DNA from: Amanita rubescens
Taxonomy: Eukaryota; Basidiomycota; Agaricomycetes; Agaricales; Amanitaceae
Length of the DNA: 64,000 bases
Direction: 5' to 3'
Assembly: GCA_015039365.1 (NCBI GenBank)
Contig: WION01000023.1
Location: forward strand, 186,001-250,000
Part shown: positions 11,380-21,644 of the stretch, in pieces
Layout: every line of letters begins with the position of its first letter
How positions within the stretch are numbered: position 1 is the first letter of the stretch
Translations under genes and position numbers: made by a program
The notes under the pieces: generated by a model
Told to the model about the DNA's origin: nothing
What the model saw: only the letters and a program-made list of their open reading frames with translations
The model's database searches: none

Positions 11380-12290
11380 CCTGCAACATTGGCCACCAAG
11401 CGATCCTCGTGTGAGCAGGAAGCAACCCCCCATGCGGCTTCCCCCCATGACCTTGATGGATGACCGAATTTTTAGACAATTGAACCTACGTTCCGCGATT
11501 GTAAGCAGCATATTCGTTGACACCTATCTCAACACCTTCATCCTTTTTTGGTGCGTACCGTATGGTTTCTATATTCGCGGATCTTGATGGTAGCGATTTA
11601 AAATAGCCACCAATCAGCTTTTGCGGATAAGCTAGCAAGGGATGTTCATGACGGCCGCGGATTCGGTATGTTGTTTTTGAATGCGGCATACAACTTGCAT
11701 TAACTGACTGAGACGTCGGGAGAACTGGAAAGAGAATGAATTCAAGGACCATTGCGAGCGAGTGCGGCAAGTCAAAGATCGGCGCTGTCAGCAGGTGACT
11801 CTGGGTGATCTCCATCACAGATATAGACCGGGTAACACAAGGACACCGAAATGCCGTCCTTATTGCGCACTCTTAGCGGGGATAAAAAGATATCGGCTCC
11901 GTGGGTTGGATGAATGCTTTCAGCGGTGGGGAATGAGCAACTATGTGAGAGTCATTTTAAGGTTCATGACAAGTTGTTATTCAATACCATTCATCGTTTG
12001 GGTTGTAAATTCGCAAGGGCACAAGTCCGCCAGGTTATTTTTAGAGCTTCAGCGTGAGTACTTGACTTGTTAGTTAAGCAGCGGAATTGACACAGCATAA
12101 TGTCTTACCTTCTCCAGGAGGAATTTCCTTCGTATGATAGCCTAACCGTCTGGTTCAAACACAGAAAGTTTCGACGGAAATTACCCTCCAATATAGGCGA
12201 TTTGTACTAATAAACAAAGAATCACCTACTAGCACAAAGCCGGATTTTTGGTGTTCCGGTAATATGGACATGATGTATGATCCACGTCGT

Positions 12291-12578
12291 CTAGTGGTGT
12301 GAGATCTTGACGGGACCGCCAGATGTCAGGAAATAGGCACATGAGATCATACTGTGCCTGTGGCGGCGCGTGCTCTCGCGTGCTTCTCTAGGCTTCTTCA
12401 CATGAAAAATCAGCGGCATCCCGTCACGCGACCATAACTCCATTGAGCACTCATATCTCTTCCCTTTGTAAAGAAGAGGCACGGGCTTCCTCGATATCCG
12501 GTATATCTTTTTCACTCGGCTCTTGTTGTCATGAACTGGGATACAAGTCGTTTTACGATTATTGTTAACAAAAATCAA
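12291..12578 (-). CDS. Hypothetical protein, single exon or fragment
   Basis: The frame of 95 residues contains LLYKGKRYECSMELWSRDG, then MPLIFHVKKP and a Cys/His-containing end (SMISCAYFLTSGGPVKISHH). It looks like real coding sequence because hydrophobic and polar residues alternate plausibly, but I do not recognise the family. No flanking exon could be placed. 11400-12290 and 12580-12760 hold nothing I can support. Confidence 0.3.
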   Translation of the reverse strand: MIFVNNNRKTTCIPVHDNKSRVKKIYRISRKPVPLLYKGKRYECSMELWSRDGMPLIFHVKKPREARESTRRHRHSMISCAYFLTSGGPVKISHH

Positions 12579-12767
12579 CTAATGATAAAGCTAGACTGTC
12601 ATTCAAAACGGTGGTTAGTGGCTGCATTACAAATTTATGTTGGTCTACGTACCTGATATGTGTCACATTTCTCGGATACAAGTATTGCTGTGCACGAGGC
12701 AGGAATCGAGCCATTTCTGACAGCAACGTTGATGGAATATTCCATGGAACGGGGATAGGTCACTTGG

Positions 12768-13004
12768 TTAGACTGACCTCCTGTCCTTGTCCAGTATCTT
12801 TTGAATGGCGACAGAAGATGATGCGATGATCGTTGCAGGAGCTGAAGTAGAGGTAGTAGCGGTAGAAGCGAAGGGCGTAGGGGTGGACATACCGCCCCAT
12901 GATCGACAGCAGCAGTTGTGCCTGTTGAAATTTGACCTATAGCGTCCCATTACCCACGACGGAGGTGGCTGAATGGTTGACGAGACCTTGACTACTGCAG
13001 CCAT
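12768..13004 (-). CDS. Hypothetical Ser/Thr/Pro-rich fragment
   Basis: The minus strand encodes MAAVVKVSST with QPPPSWVMGRY, then a Ser/Thr/Ala-rich low-complexity run. Upstream, in another frame (about 13015-13150), a Pro-rich stretch leads into VIDEKTYKRLAKKREMKMN, a basic segment. The two may be exons of one regulatory-type protein or a broken gene; I could not find splice sites that join them convincingly. Function unknown. Confidence 0.25.
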   Translation of the reverse strand: MAAVVKVSSTIQPPPSWVMGRYRSNFNRHNCCCRSWGGMSTPTPFASTATTSTSAPATIIASSSVAIQKILDKDRRSV

Positions 13005-13699
13005 GACCTGCGGTGTGCCGTTTCTTCTGTATTCATTTTCATCTCCCTCTTCTTCGCTAACCGTTTGTACGTCTTCTCATCAATGACCGGGGACGTGACA
13101 GATGACAGTGGCGGTGGAGGTGGAGGCAAGGCTCGAGCTTTCAATGCCGGCTGTTGAAGGTACCTGGTGGACCCATATTGCCGTGATGATTATATGCGTG
13201 GGTGTCTGGGTTGGCGTATTGGTTCTGCGTAGCTGGATAAGAGAGTAACTTCTCTAACTCGAATGAAGAGAGAACTTGCACTCACCATCGTGTCACATTG
13301 TCAACCGTCCCATTCCTCTTTCCAACTTCTTCCTACCCTATTCTTCGGATAGTGCACCCTCCTCAACAGGCCCAGAATGAAAGCATGTTGCGTATGACAA
13401 CGAGTGGTCCCTACAACAACAACTCTTCTTGTGTCTCTGTCAGAGACAACACGTTCGCCTAAAAAATCGGCATTAAGACACGGTTTTCGGTTTTGAATAT
13501 CTGCACTCACCAACAAATTTACAAGTCTCTTCATCGCATCGTACACGTCAGTCAGCACAAACGACGTGCGTCTTCCTGTGTCTGCCGATCGTCGCTATTC
13601 TCCCTTTTTTCTTGCCTATTTCCAGTACCGCGTTTTGCCGCTGTTGACCAATGTGTAACTCGTGAGATCTGAAACCAAATTGATGGGATTGATACACAG

Positions 13700-13930
13700 C
13701 TCTCCTCGATCCTCCCTGGACCCTCGTCCTTTCTCTCCGTTATCCGTCCAAGCTTTTACCCCCTCCGGCCAACACTGCTATTACCCTTAAATTTTATTAC
13801 TATCGCATACGTGTCCTTGTCCGCAATATCGCCTGCCTCCGCTTCGGCGTCTTGCATCCTCTAGTTCGCTTTCTTACAGCCCTTAATACGGTCAACAACC
13901 AGCTGTCTAATTTACCACTGTATGGGCGCC
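13700..13930. repeat. Segmental duplication, left copy, block 2
   Basis: The phrase AGCTTTTACCCC, then CGCTATTACCCTT, then GTCTTGCATCYTCTAGT and CCCTTAATACGGTCAAC occurs here and again at 61500-61715. Between blocks 1 and 2 the left copy carries about 7 kb that is absent from the right copy. Confidence 0.6.
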
Positions 13931-14703
13931 TCGTTCTAAAGCCTCGCAGTCAAGCAAAGTTGATGCTCCTCTATCTTTATCTTGTTACGCTATTCAGACG
14001 GCTCTAGCGTTCCAATCCAATGTAGCTTTCACCTGTGCCCCGGTTCGACCCACGCCTCTCATTGTGGTCCGCGAGAAGGACTCGTTATCACTTGCTACTC
14101 CTGTTCATCTGCCAGAACTTTCTCCTCTATGTGTACCAGTGGTCCCTATCGCTTCGCCTCTACGCCCAGCAGCACTGCAGCCGCCCAGAAAACGATTCGT
14201 CTCATATTAGCAAGGAACCGCTCAAGAGGACGGAGAGTTGGAGGACACCGAGTCCTTTGACGTCGAAATCTTTTTGTCCTCGCTCGGTCTTGAAAACGTC
14301 ATGACCAGTACGCGTACATCTACAGGTTCGTTTATATCCAATGCTACACCGACCATTCTTTGACTCTTATGAACAGCGCCCATATCTGAACACGCTCGAG
14401 ACCGTCGGTGTCTAATGACAAGTGCGTCTCTTTTTTTCTGACCTGTTGCCGACTGTGGCTGACTTTCGGCACCATTCCGGAATAGACAGACCAAAGAGAA
14501 TACATTCCGAAAAGGTGGAGGAGAGTTGGGGCATGTGACGAGTTGCGGTGTATATTAACCTGTTGTAGTACTGTTATATATGAAGTTACTTTTTGAAACG
14601 GTGGCCCACCCATTCAGGCAAGGTTTCTGCCCACGCGCTTCCCGACTTTACGTTTATTATTGACGTGGGAAAACACAACCTCTCTTCAACCAAGTTAGCC
14701 ACA

Positions 14704-15861
14704 ATGTCGGACGACCGCGCCACGCCGCGCGAGTGTCCAAAATTCTGGGATGAAACAAAGAAAAGAGTCGTCGAAGGTGTTGTAAGTACCACTTCTTACC
14801 AGTATCCTCCCGGGAAAAAAAAAAACCCCTGCAAAAAGTTTCAGCATGTTTCTCAATATTAGTAACTCACACAGGAAATCCGCAAGACCCCCACAAAGCT
14901 TACCGACATGTTAGGCACCTACGCTTGGGTGTTCAGCGGTGACCCCGAGTATCCTGGGGAAGTCGAGAAGTTAAGCCGTCGCGACTACCCAGACGACTCG
15001 GATGCGGCTTTCATCGCAAAGTACAGCATCATGCTCGATGCTGGCGCAAAGCACACTCCAGGCGAGCCAGTTGCACCTGAGGACGTTAGCGGGTACGTTG
15101 CCTGGTGTTATGTCAAGATGACGTTTGAAAGCGTGCGGAGTGTGCGGGAAGGGTGGCCTGAGTCGTCGGACCCGGACGCGCCTATCACGGAGAGCTATTG
15201 GGAGGTGCTAATGACTGAGGAGCAGGACGACGAGGAGGCCTATTTTTGGTTGGATTGGGCGGGCAATGCAGTGGGAGCTGCGGTGGTGCTGGATGATAAT
15301 GGGTCTCCGTTTTTGGTGCTTGATTGGCACCATCCGCCGGCGGACCATGGTTCTTGGTCTGGTTATTATCTGGGGAAGCGGTTGGTGGAGGGGAAGGATT
15401 GGCGGTTGACGGATGAAGAACGGGTCCGGTTGGGGATTGGGGCCACATTTAGGAGTGTGGAGCAGTTGGTAAAAGAGGGGACTCCGGGTGTGTATTCGGA
15501 GGATTCTGAGGATTCTGAGGAGGAAAAAGTAGGTGGGAGCAGTGAGAAAAAGGCTGCTGGAAAGAAGAGGAAAGCAAACACTGATGAAACAGGTGCCAAG
15601 AAGAGGAAAGCGAACACTGAAGAAACAGGCGCCAAGAAGATGAAGACTGACGAAGCAGGCTCTAAGACGGGGAAAGCGAGCACTGATGAAACAGGCGCTA
15701 AAAAGAAACGTCGCAGGCGTCGTCGACGTCGTGCTCAGATCTCCTGGTCAGTTACCGTCTTGTTACTGTTGCTAAGCGCTGAGCATTTGTATTCAGACAA
15801 ATGCTTCTCCACCTCGTCGAGACCTGTCTTTCAAGAACCACTCTCGAAAAAAGTCTTCTAA
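14704..15861 (+). CDS. Uncharacterised protein with acidic core and lysine-rich repeat tail
   Basis: Exon 1 is 14704-14781 (MSDDRATPRECPKFWD..) and exon 2 is 14875-15861, with GTAAGT donor and CACAG acceptor. The product is about 354 residues. The N-terminal core is acidic and Trp-rich (YVAWCYVKMTFESVR, YFWLDWAGNAVG, LVLDWHHPPADHGSW). An acidic Ser patch (SEDSEDSEEE) follows, then four imperfect repeats of KKRKANTDETGA type and an Arg run near the end. The tail looks like a nuclear-localisation or nucleic-acid-binding region (inference). A 5' fragment of the same gene lies at 2620-2841. I know no function. Confidence 0.65.
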
Positions 15862-16365
15862 TTCTATGTCGATTATTTGCGCTGGCTTTCGTATTGCAGA
15901 GTTTAATACAAGATAATTACTTTGGTCTTAGACTTTGCTTGTCGCGTCGTCGACTACACGTGCGTCCATGGTGAATCTGGTGAACGCCTTCGCGATACCT
16001 TGTACATCCGCCCTCTCCACCCATGACATGTGACTCGAAGTAGGAGTGATACCAATTCTGGCTGGTAAGCTCGTTCCGTCGTGGAGCAGGGCAACGAACG
16101 GGTGTGACGTCATGTTCATCACCTTGGCAACGGACAGCCGCCGCTCGGTCTGCTGTCCGCTCTTGCTGTCCTGTCATCAGTCTCATTTCATCCGACGTCA
16201 ATCCATCAGATTTGTTGCTTCATACCCTCGGCATCATGAAATCAATGGATTGCGGCTGTCCTACTTGTCCACCTCTCTCACCATCGCCTCCGGATTCGTG
16301 ACTGCATCCCTCTATAAAACGCGGTACTCATCTTCTGTCAATGACACGCATACATGATGACCTAA
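15862..16365. other. No supported gene
   Basis: The stretch near 15998-16030 (CTTGTACATCCG..CCCTCTCCACCC) also occurs near 1877-1900, so part of this gap is a short dispersed repeat. Nothing else is supported. Confidence 0.35.
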
Positions 16366-18740
16366 GACTATACGGATGTCAGTTACTTATTGCCAACAAG
16401 AGAAGAACACACTTTGAGAATAGCGAAGTTCAACCCTTTACCCGGCACTCAATTCTCAGCGATTTTACATTCCTTTTTTGACAGTCCACCAATCGTACAA
16501 TAACTTAACAGCAGTTCTTGAACCATGCTCGACGCTGGTCCGGTTCATGCCTTCACATCGTCCGCTCCTTTTTTCGTTTCATCCATCCACTTGTTGAAGA
16601 AGTAAACGTTTCACCACGAGCAAGAGGCATCGCTTGATTGGGCCTGGTCGAAAACGCTAAAGAAGCTGCTGGTAATGCACGGGGTTTTCTACACCCCTGA
16701 ATGCTTTGCAAACTTTCGCAACGAGTTCCTTCCACTCATCGGTACCTTCCTCCCGCTCAACGTTTGGCGACAGCATGATGGAGTTCGCCTAAGCACTTAG
16801 CCCCGCACGGCTTGACGCGGCTGAATGGCTTAAACGAAAAGTCAGGGATTGATGCTCTTGAGAAGGGTGCGGTTATATGCCCATTTTGGGGCTGCTTGTT
16901 TGGCCCATCCAGGAGAGGAGTAAAGGATGCGGACGCAGGGCAAGGCTGGTTACGGTGCAAGGAGGCGCTAATACATGAGCCCGAGGAGCGAGGGCGGTTG
17001 ATTTCAAAAGGTGCTGCAAAGATACGGTGCTTTGGGTTGCAAGGAAGTGGGAATATTCGTATCAATACCACTATGGTACACACAGGGGATGAAGAGGTGG
17101 TGGCGTAAGGGCGACGGATGTCGAGGAGGGGAGTCGGGCATCCACGATGAGTCTTCGAAAATAAAGACCCTACAGACTTGCGTTCCGTCGAAGCAAAGAC
17201 TTATATTTCCTGGTAGAACGATGCTACACATCCGCTAACCATCAATAATCCATATTAACAGGGGCAGAAGTGGCACTCACAGCCGCAACCAACTAGCTCT
17301 GGCTTTCTATCCGCGCGCCGTTCGCCGCGATTACACGGATCCACGATCCGCTGATAATATCATGGCTTGCACGTTGGAAACCACTGAGTCAGGCTTTGAA
17401 ACGGCCTGCTAATGTTGTACCCGTTCGAGAGAAAAATGGTTCAACACGAGAAGTGGGCATTTGGTCCCAACCGTTGATACCATTGAGGATGCGGTGAAAG
17501 ATGGGCTGGGGTTCCCGTAAGAGAGTTTGGACGGCGAGACCCAGCAGAGGGACTGGCGGCGGACGTAGAACCATGAAGCTTGAAGGCCCGGCCGTAAGCG
17601 GAAGTGGGGCTGTGAGCGGTTGATTGAAGGTCCAGTGGGGATGCCATGGCTCGGAGTTTCTGATTGCAAGGGAATGAGAGGCCGAGACGGATATAGGAAA
17701 TGGAAGGGCCGGATTTGACAATCGGGCGCGAGACGATTGGAGGCGTATCATTCAAAAAGAAACAAGGTCGATTCGCTTGGAAAAGGGAGGTGTTTCAAGT
17801 CGGTATAAAGATGTCAAGAGTCACTGTGAGGACAGGACGAACGACAAGGGCATGAGGGGTGTTGAGGCGAGACAATGGGAGGAAGAGAAAGCGACCTGTT
17901 GAGGAAAGGGAAACGGCGAGCCTTGTGTGATGGCCCATGGGAATTCATTCCCAACTTGAGAAACACCGCGGATTCCTGCGCTCGCTGCACTTCTCGGCGC
18001 CCGTTCACGTTCAGCATCCTTTTTTCGTTCAAGCGTACATCGATTTTGCATAGCCATCGTCCTACTCCATGTCCGATAGAAGTGACGAGCCGCAGTCAGC
18101 CTCTGGCTCAAGAGAGCGAAAAACACTGCGCAGTTGGTGGAAAGGGGCCAAGGATTTCGTTATCAACAAATCTGACATGTGCGATACGGGCGACAATGCC
18201 AAGATTTTCAACTTCAAGGCCAAAACTGTCAATGTGGTCATCGGTGACTCCCATCCAGCGCCGGGTGGCGCGCTATGCGTTGATATTGGAAAAGCGCAAG
18301 GTCTGGTAATCCTATTCTACCAAACGTCGCTTGTGCTTATCATGATCTTTGGATGACATCCTGATATCAGAACCTCAGCAGATCAGTGACTGCTCCCAAG
18401 TACCCGTGGCTAGGGATGATCGTAGTTTGGGAGGCGAAGAGTCCGTTAACGCTAGGGAGCAGGCAGCCGCAGGTGAGTTACAGCTTCTCCTTTGTTTCTT
18501 CTGTCTGATGACATCTCAGCGCCACAACAAATAAATAGTACTGAAGTGTGTTTCATCGTTTCGTTCTTTTACTTCGGGGGTTTCATGTTTTCATGTTTTC
18601 AAGCGTGACAGAAGCATATCCGAGCCAGAGGCAACTGCCACTTATGCGGAACCAGACCCACCGTCAAACAACTCTGTGAGTGAGCATTTGTAACTCGTTC
18701 TGTATGGTGGTTCACGCGTTGCGTGGACACAGTTTGCGAC
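16366..18740. repeat. Segmental duplication, left copy, block 3
   Basis: This block aligns with 61737-63998 with many small indels: AGACTATACGGAT at the start, TTCACCACGAGCAA, GCTTTGGGTTGCAAGGAAGTGG, then the first exons of an ankyrin-family gene. On the minus strand, 16550-16790 reads EEGTDEWKELVAKVCKAFR, which resembles EEGTDEVEEVVAKVPELFR of the NDC1-like gene at 60000. A third NDC1 remnant may therefore lie here, but it is badly broken. Confidence 0.6.
17389..17755 (-). other. Fragment conserved between the duplicates (unknown)
   Basis: Minus-strand frame with HWTFNQPLTAPLPLTAGPSS, then PPPVPLLGLAVQTLL and FHRILNGINGWDQMP. The copy at 62675-62998 keeps the same words (PPPVPPLGLAVQTLL, IHRILNGIDSWDRMP). 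Conservation could reflect coding constraint or simply recent duplication. I do not recognise it. Confidence 0.3.
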
Positions 18741-19110
18741 TGCAGATTGCTTGGTTGATCTGAGCAGCACATACTCTGCCCGAACTGGAGCCCAGATCTA
18801 CTCCCTTAATATGTTGATAAGGGGTTTGGGCTACCCTCTCTACATGCCTGCGCCGTCCAGCCATCTTCCATTAGCATATAGAACACATGGTATTAGAGTT
18901 GGGGATGTTGGTGCAGTAACTGCAAATGGTGCTTTTGATTTTATGTTCAATATTTGCCAACATGATCAGCTGGATGCAATGGCTGATCCAGTTGAACTGC
19001 CTGATGGCTTTGAGTGTCTGACTCCAGTCATTCGAGTTGATGAAAAATTTGGCCCTTGCAAAACTCTACCTGGTAATCATGTTAATGAAAGTCATCATCA
19101 TCAGTGTTTG
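18069..19110 (+). CDS. Ankyrin-repeat gene, 5' exons (continued at 52871)
   Basis: Exon 1 (18069 to about 18300) encodes MSDRSDEPQSASGSRERK, then SWWKGAKDF and AKTVNVVIGDSHPAPGG. Exon 2 begins after GATATCAG near 18369 (EPQQISDCSQVPVARDD..), and small exons follow. The exon at about 18750-19110 encodes VDLSSTYSARTGAQIYS, then PLYMPAPSSHLPLAYR and GIRVGDVGAVTANGAFDFMF. After a donor at 19111 the intron is invaded at TA (19162-19163) by a Tc1 element. The gene resumes at 52871. A sister gene starts at 63352. The family is common in mushrooms; the N-terminal domain has no function known to me. Splicing of the small exons near 18530-18690 is uncertain. Confidence 0.6.
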
Positions 19111-19891
19111 TAAGTGTGACTATTATGATGTTCTGTAGACAAACTAAACACCTGATGGTCATACAGTGGGTAAAAAAACTGCCCCAATGTTTGCACAATT
19201 TGGAAAGGTTTGCATGGTGTGAAACAATGACATAAGCAAGAAGTCTAAAATAATCCCCGCAACCTGAAAGGTGAAGGGTTTTAGGAAGCAGCCTCCGCCA
19301 TGCAAAAATCATCGGAGCACGTGCCGGCCTGTGATCTTTGTGACCTACGTTCCTTAGCCAGTAGACCGTACGTCAAGCGAAATGTATCGAGCACGTGCCG
19401 CCGCGCCATGCACATTGCACGTCACGCCCACTACTAGCTGCGCTGAGCCATATCCGAGTCCTGCCGATTCATCTACTAATGCTCTTAATCTGCAACTCCG
19501 ACGCGAGTGAATTAGGGTCTTACTCGTACTATCCGGTGCAAGGTCTTTAGGAATCAGTGCCTCGAGCACCGCCCGTCCCATGAACCATAACCGAGTCACG
19601 CCGTTTCGTCCACTAAAGCGCATATAGCCAATGCATGTCTATCCGTCATTCTCATAACCTTTGACCACTGGACTTCGGAAGTTGGAACCACTCGGTGATG
19701 GCGCAATCCACGCGTCCATTGCCATCGATGATTCCTCCACATCAATTTGGGTTTCAGCAGATATCTCCCTCACAAAAACAGGAACGGTCCGTGAGACGAC
19801 GTGAGGTGAACTCATCTGTGACAATGTCGAAGGGAGACATGATCAGTATAATGTTTTGCAATGCAAAACTGTATTTGGGGGAGAGATCGCA

Positions 19892-20457
19892 ATGATTGGA
19901 ACGATTCAAACAGCAAGTGCCATGTTTACAACCAACATCGTCGTTTACGACCACGTACCAATTATCCGCCGAAGACTTGAAGAGGCTTTGCGGCGCGAAG
20001 GCGATGCAGACCCTGTATGAATTCATTCTCACACTTTGATAGGATGTTGAAGTCGATCATGTAGCATGCGTTTCGTACAGGCATACTGTTTTACAATGGC
20101 CTGAAGTCTGCATTAACCGTACCAGTACTCCGCAAACGATTTTCAAACGACACGCCAGTCGACGTCGGTGATTCCTTTTGGGATGTCGAGTCGTGGATTG
20201 CACCGCCAGCCACAAGCAATGTCCCCCTCGTTCTCTGGACCAAGAATATTAAAATAACGGAGAAGCATGCCTTGTTCTACTACTCATTCAAATCAATTGT
20301 ACCATCAGATACGAACCATGCAGAGCAACCAGGAGCCTGGCGTCAGGAGGCCATTGGAGACATTTTGTGGTTGAAATTACACGCAGGCGAAACGGTCAAT
20401 GCCACAGAGGAGGAGGCGCGAGAGATGATCAGACGGTTGCCTAGTCTTCTGTGGTGA
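19892..20457 (+). CDS. Helitron accessory protein 1
   Basis: Likely start MIGTIQTASAMFTTN at 19892, with a donor at 20015 (GTATGA). The second exon includes ILFYNGLKSALTVPVLRKRF, then YSFKSIVPSD, GDILWLKLHAGETVNATEEE and ends RLPSLLW at 20457. The exact acceptor is uncertain (several AG choices at 20040-20080). The protein is clearly related to its neighbour at 20775-21298 (YNG.KSA..VP.L and GDILW/YLKL..GE.V motifs), so the Helitron carries a tandem gene pair. No known domain recognised. Confidence 0.55.
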
Positions 20458-20774
20458 TAGGTGTATACAGTCGTGCAAAGCCTTGTAAGCACTGGAGTAA
20501 ATGTAGACAGATTTATGTAACCCATATGGCTATCGATGCAGAATAACGCCGACATCAATTATGTTCTTAGAATTCCATGTTATAGTCAGTAAGACAAATT
20601 ATCAGAGGAAAATGTGTGTCAACATGACTCGTCGCGTGTTATATTTCCACTACCAGCACACATATGTCGGACGGACATTCTCCTGAATGTGGGACTCCTA
20701 TTCTACTCTCTGAAATATGAGCCGTCACGGTCGTTTGCTTTCACCATTCCTCTTTTTTTCCGCTTGTGCATACG

Positions 20775-21298
20775 ATGATCACATCCCGTCGTGTGCCATT
20801 TGACCCTGTTGCCACCAAATGCAGCGCTTTTTACAATACATTCACGCCTGACATATATGGTGATGTGAGTTGACAACCATATACACTGCGTAATGCTGAT
20901 TTTCCAATCTGCAGGCTTTCTGTCAATTTGGAGTTTATGTGTATAACGGTTGGAAATCGGCTTACGCTGTACCTCTCCTCGTTCAACCGGACGCGCAAAA
21001 GACGAGTGGATTACGCAATTTCCGAAAGCTTGATGTCGATTATTGGGTTACAAAACCTGCTGACGTTCTCTCCCGCACCTGGATTCGTGTTCTCAAAGAA
21101 TATACGACCTGCGCCGTTCTTTACTACGCATCCATACCTGCGAACACTGATGGAGTGCCTGGTTACAATCCTGTCAGTGACATGAAGGTTGAAGATGTTG
21201 GTGACATCCTATACATGAAATTGGTCGACGGCGAAATTGTAGATGTCGAAGATGAGGAGGTTAATGACGTGTTACTTAACATTGTACGCTATTTGTGA
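20775..21298 (+). CDS. Helitron accessory protein 2 (paralogue of protein 1)
   Basis: Exon 1 is 20775-20864 (MITSRRVPFDPVATKC..) and exon 2 is 20915-21298, with GTGAGT donor and CTGCAG acceptor. The product is about 158 residues, with VYNGWKSAYAVPLLVQ, then DYWVTKPADVL, then VEDVGDILYMKLVDGEIVDV near the C-terminus. It is similar in order and motif to the protein encoded just upstream. It shares strand and spacing with the Rep gene and probably travels with the Helitron. Function unknown. Confidence 0.65.
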
Positions 21299-21644
21299 TG
21301 GAGATGCACTAAAACGTACGATAATGCTTCTAATTCTACGTTCCGCCGCATACTTGATATTTCACTGCATTATTTCAATGATGGTCATCCGTCGAGCATG
21401 TCAGCCTCCGACAACGCGCTCCCACTTTTTCTGAACTGCTTCTCCACACATTGATGATATCTCAGATGCTCACTGTAGGACCCGAGCCGTTGCTCCTGTC
21501 GCATGTGAGGTCTCGACTGGTACCGTCTCACATCATTAGTCATGGTCGCTTCCGACACAAGCCTCGCATTTGAGTATAAACTCACCGCCTCGCCTGTTTC
21601 CTTGTCCGACCATTATCCTCCTCTTTTTAATATCGAAGCTCCCA

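Noticed and set aside
16812..17108. Plus-strand frame of 98 residues (..GAVICPFWGCLFGPS..)
   Set aside because: The duplicate at 62090-62360 breaks the frame, and the opposite strand shows weak NDC1 similarity.
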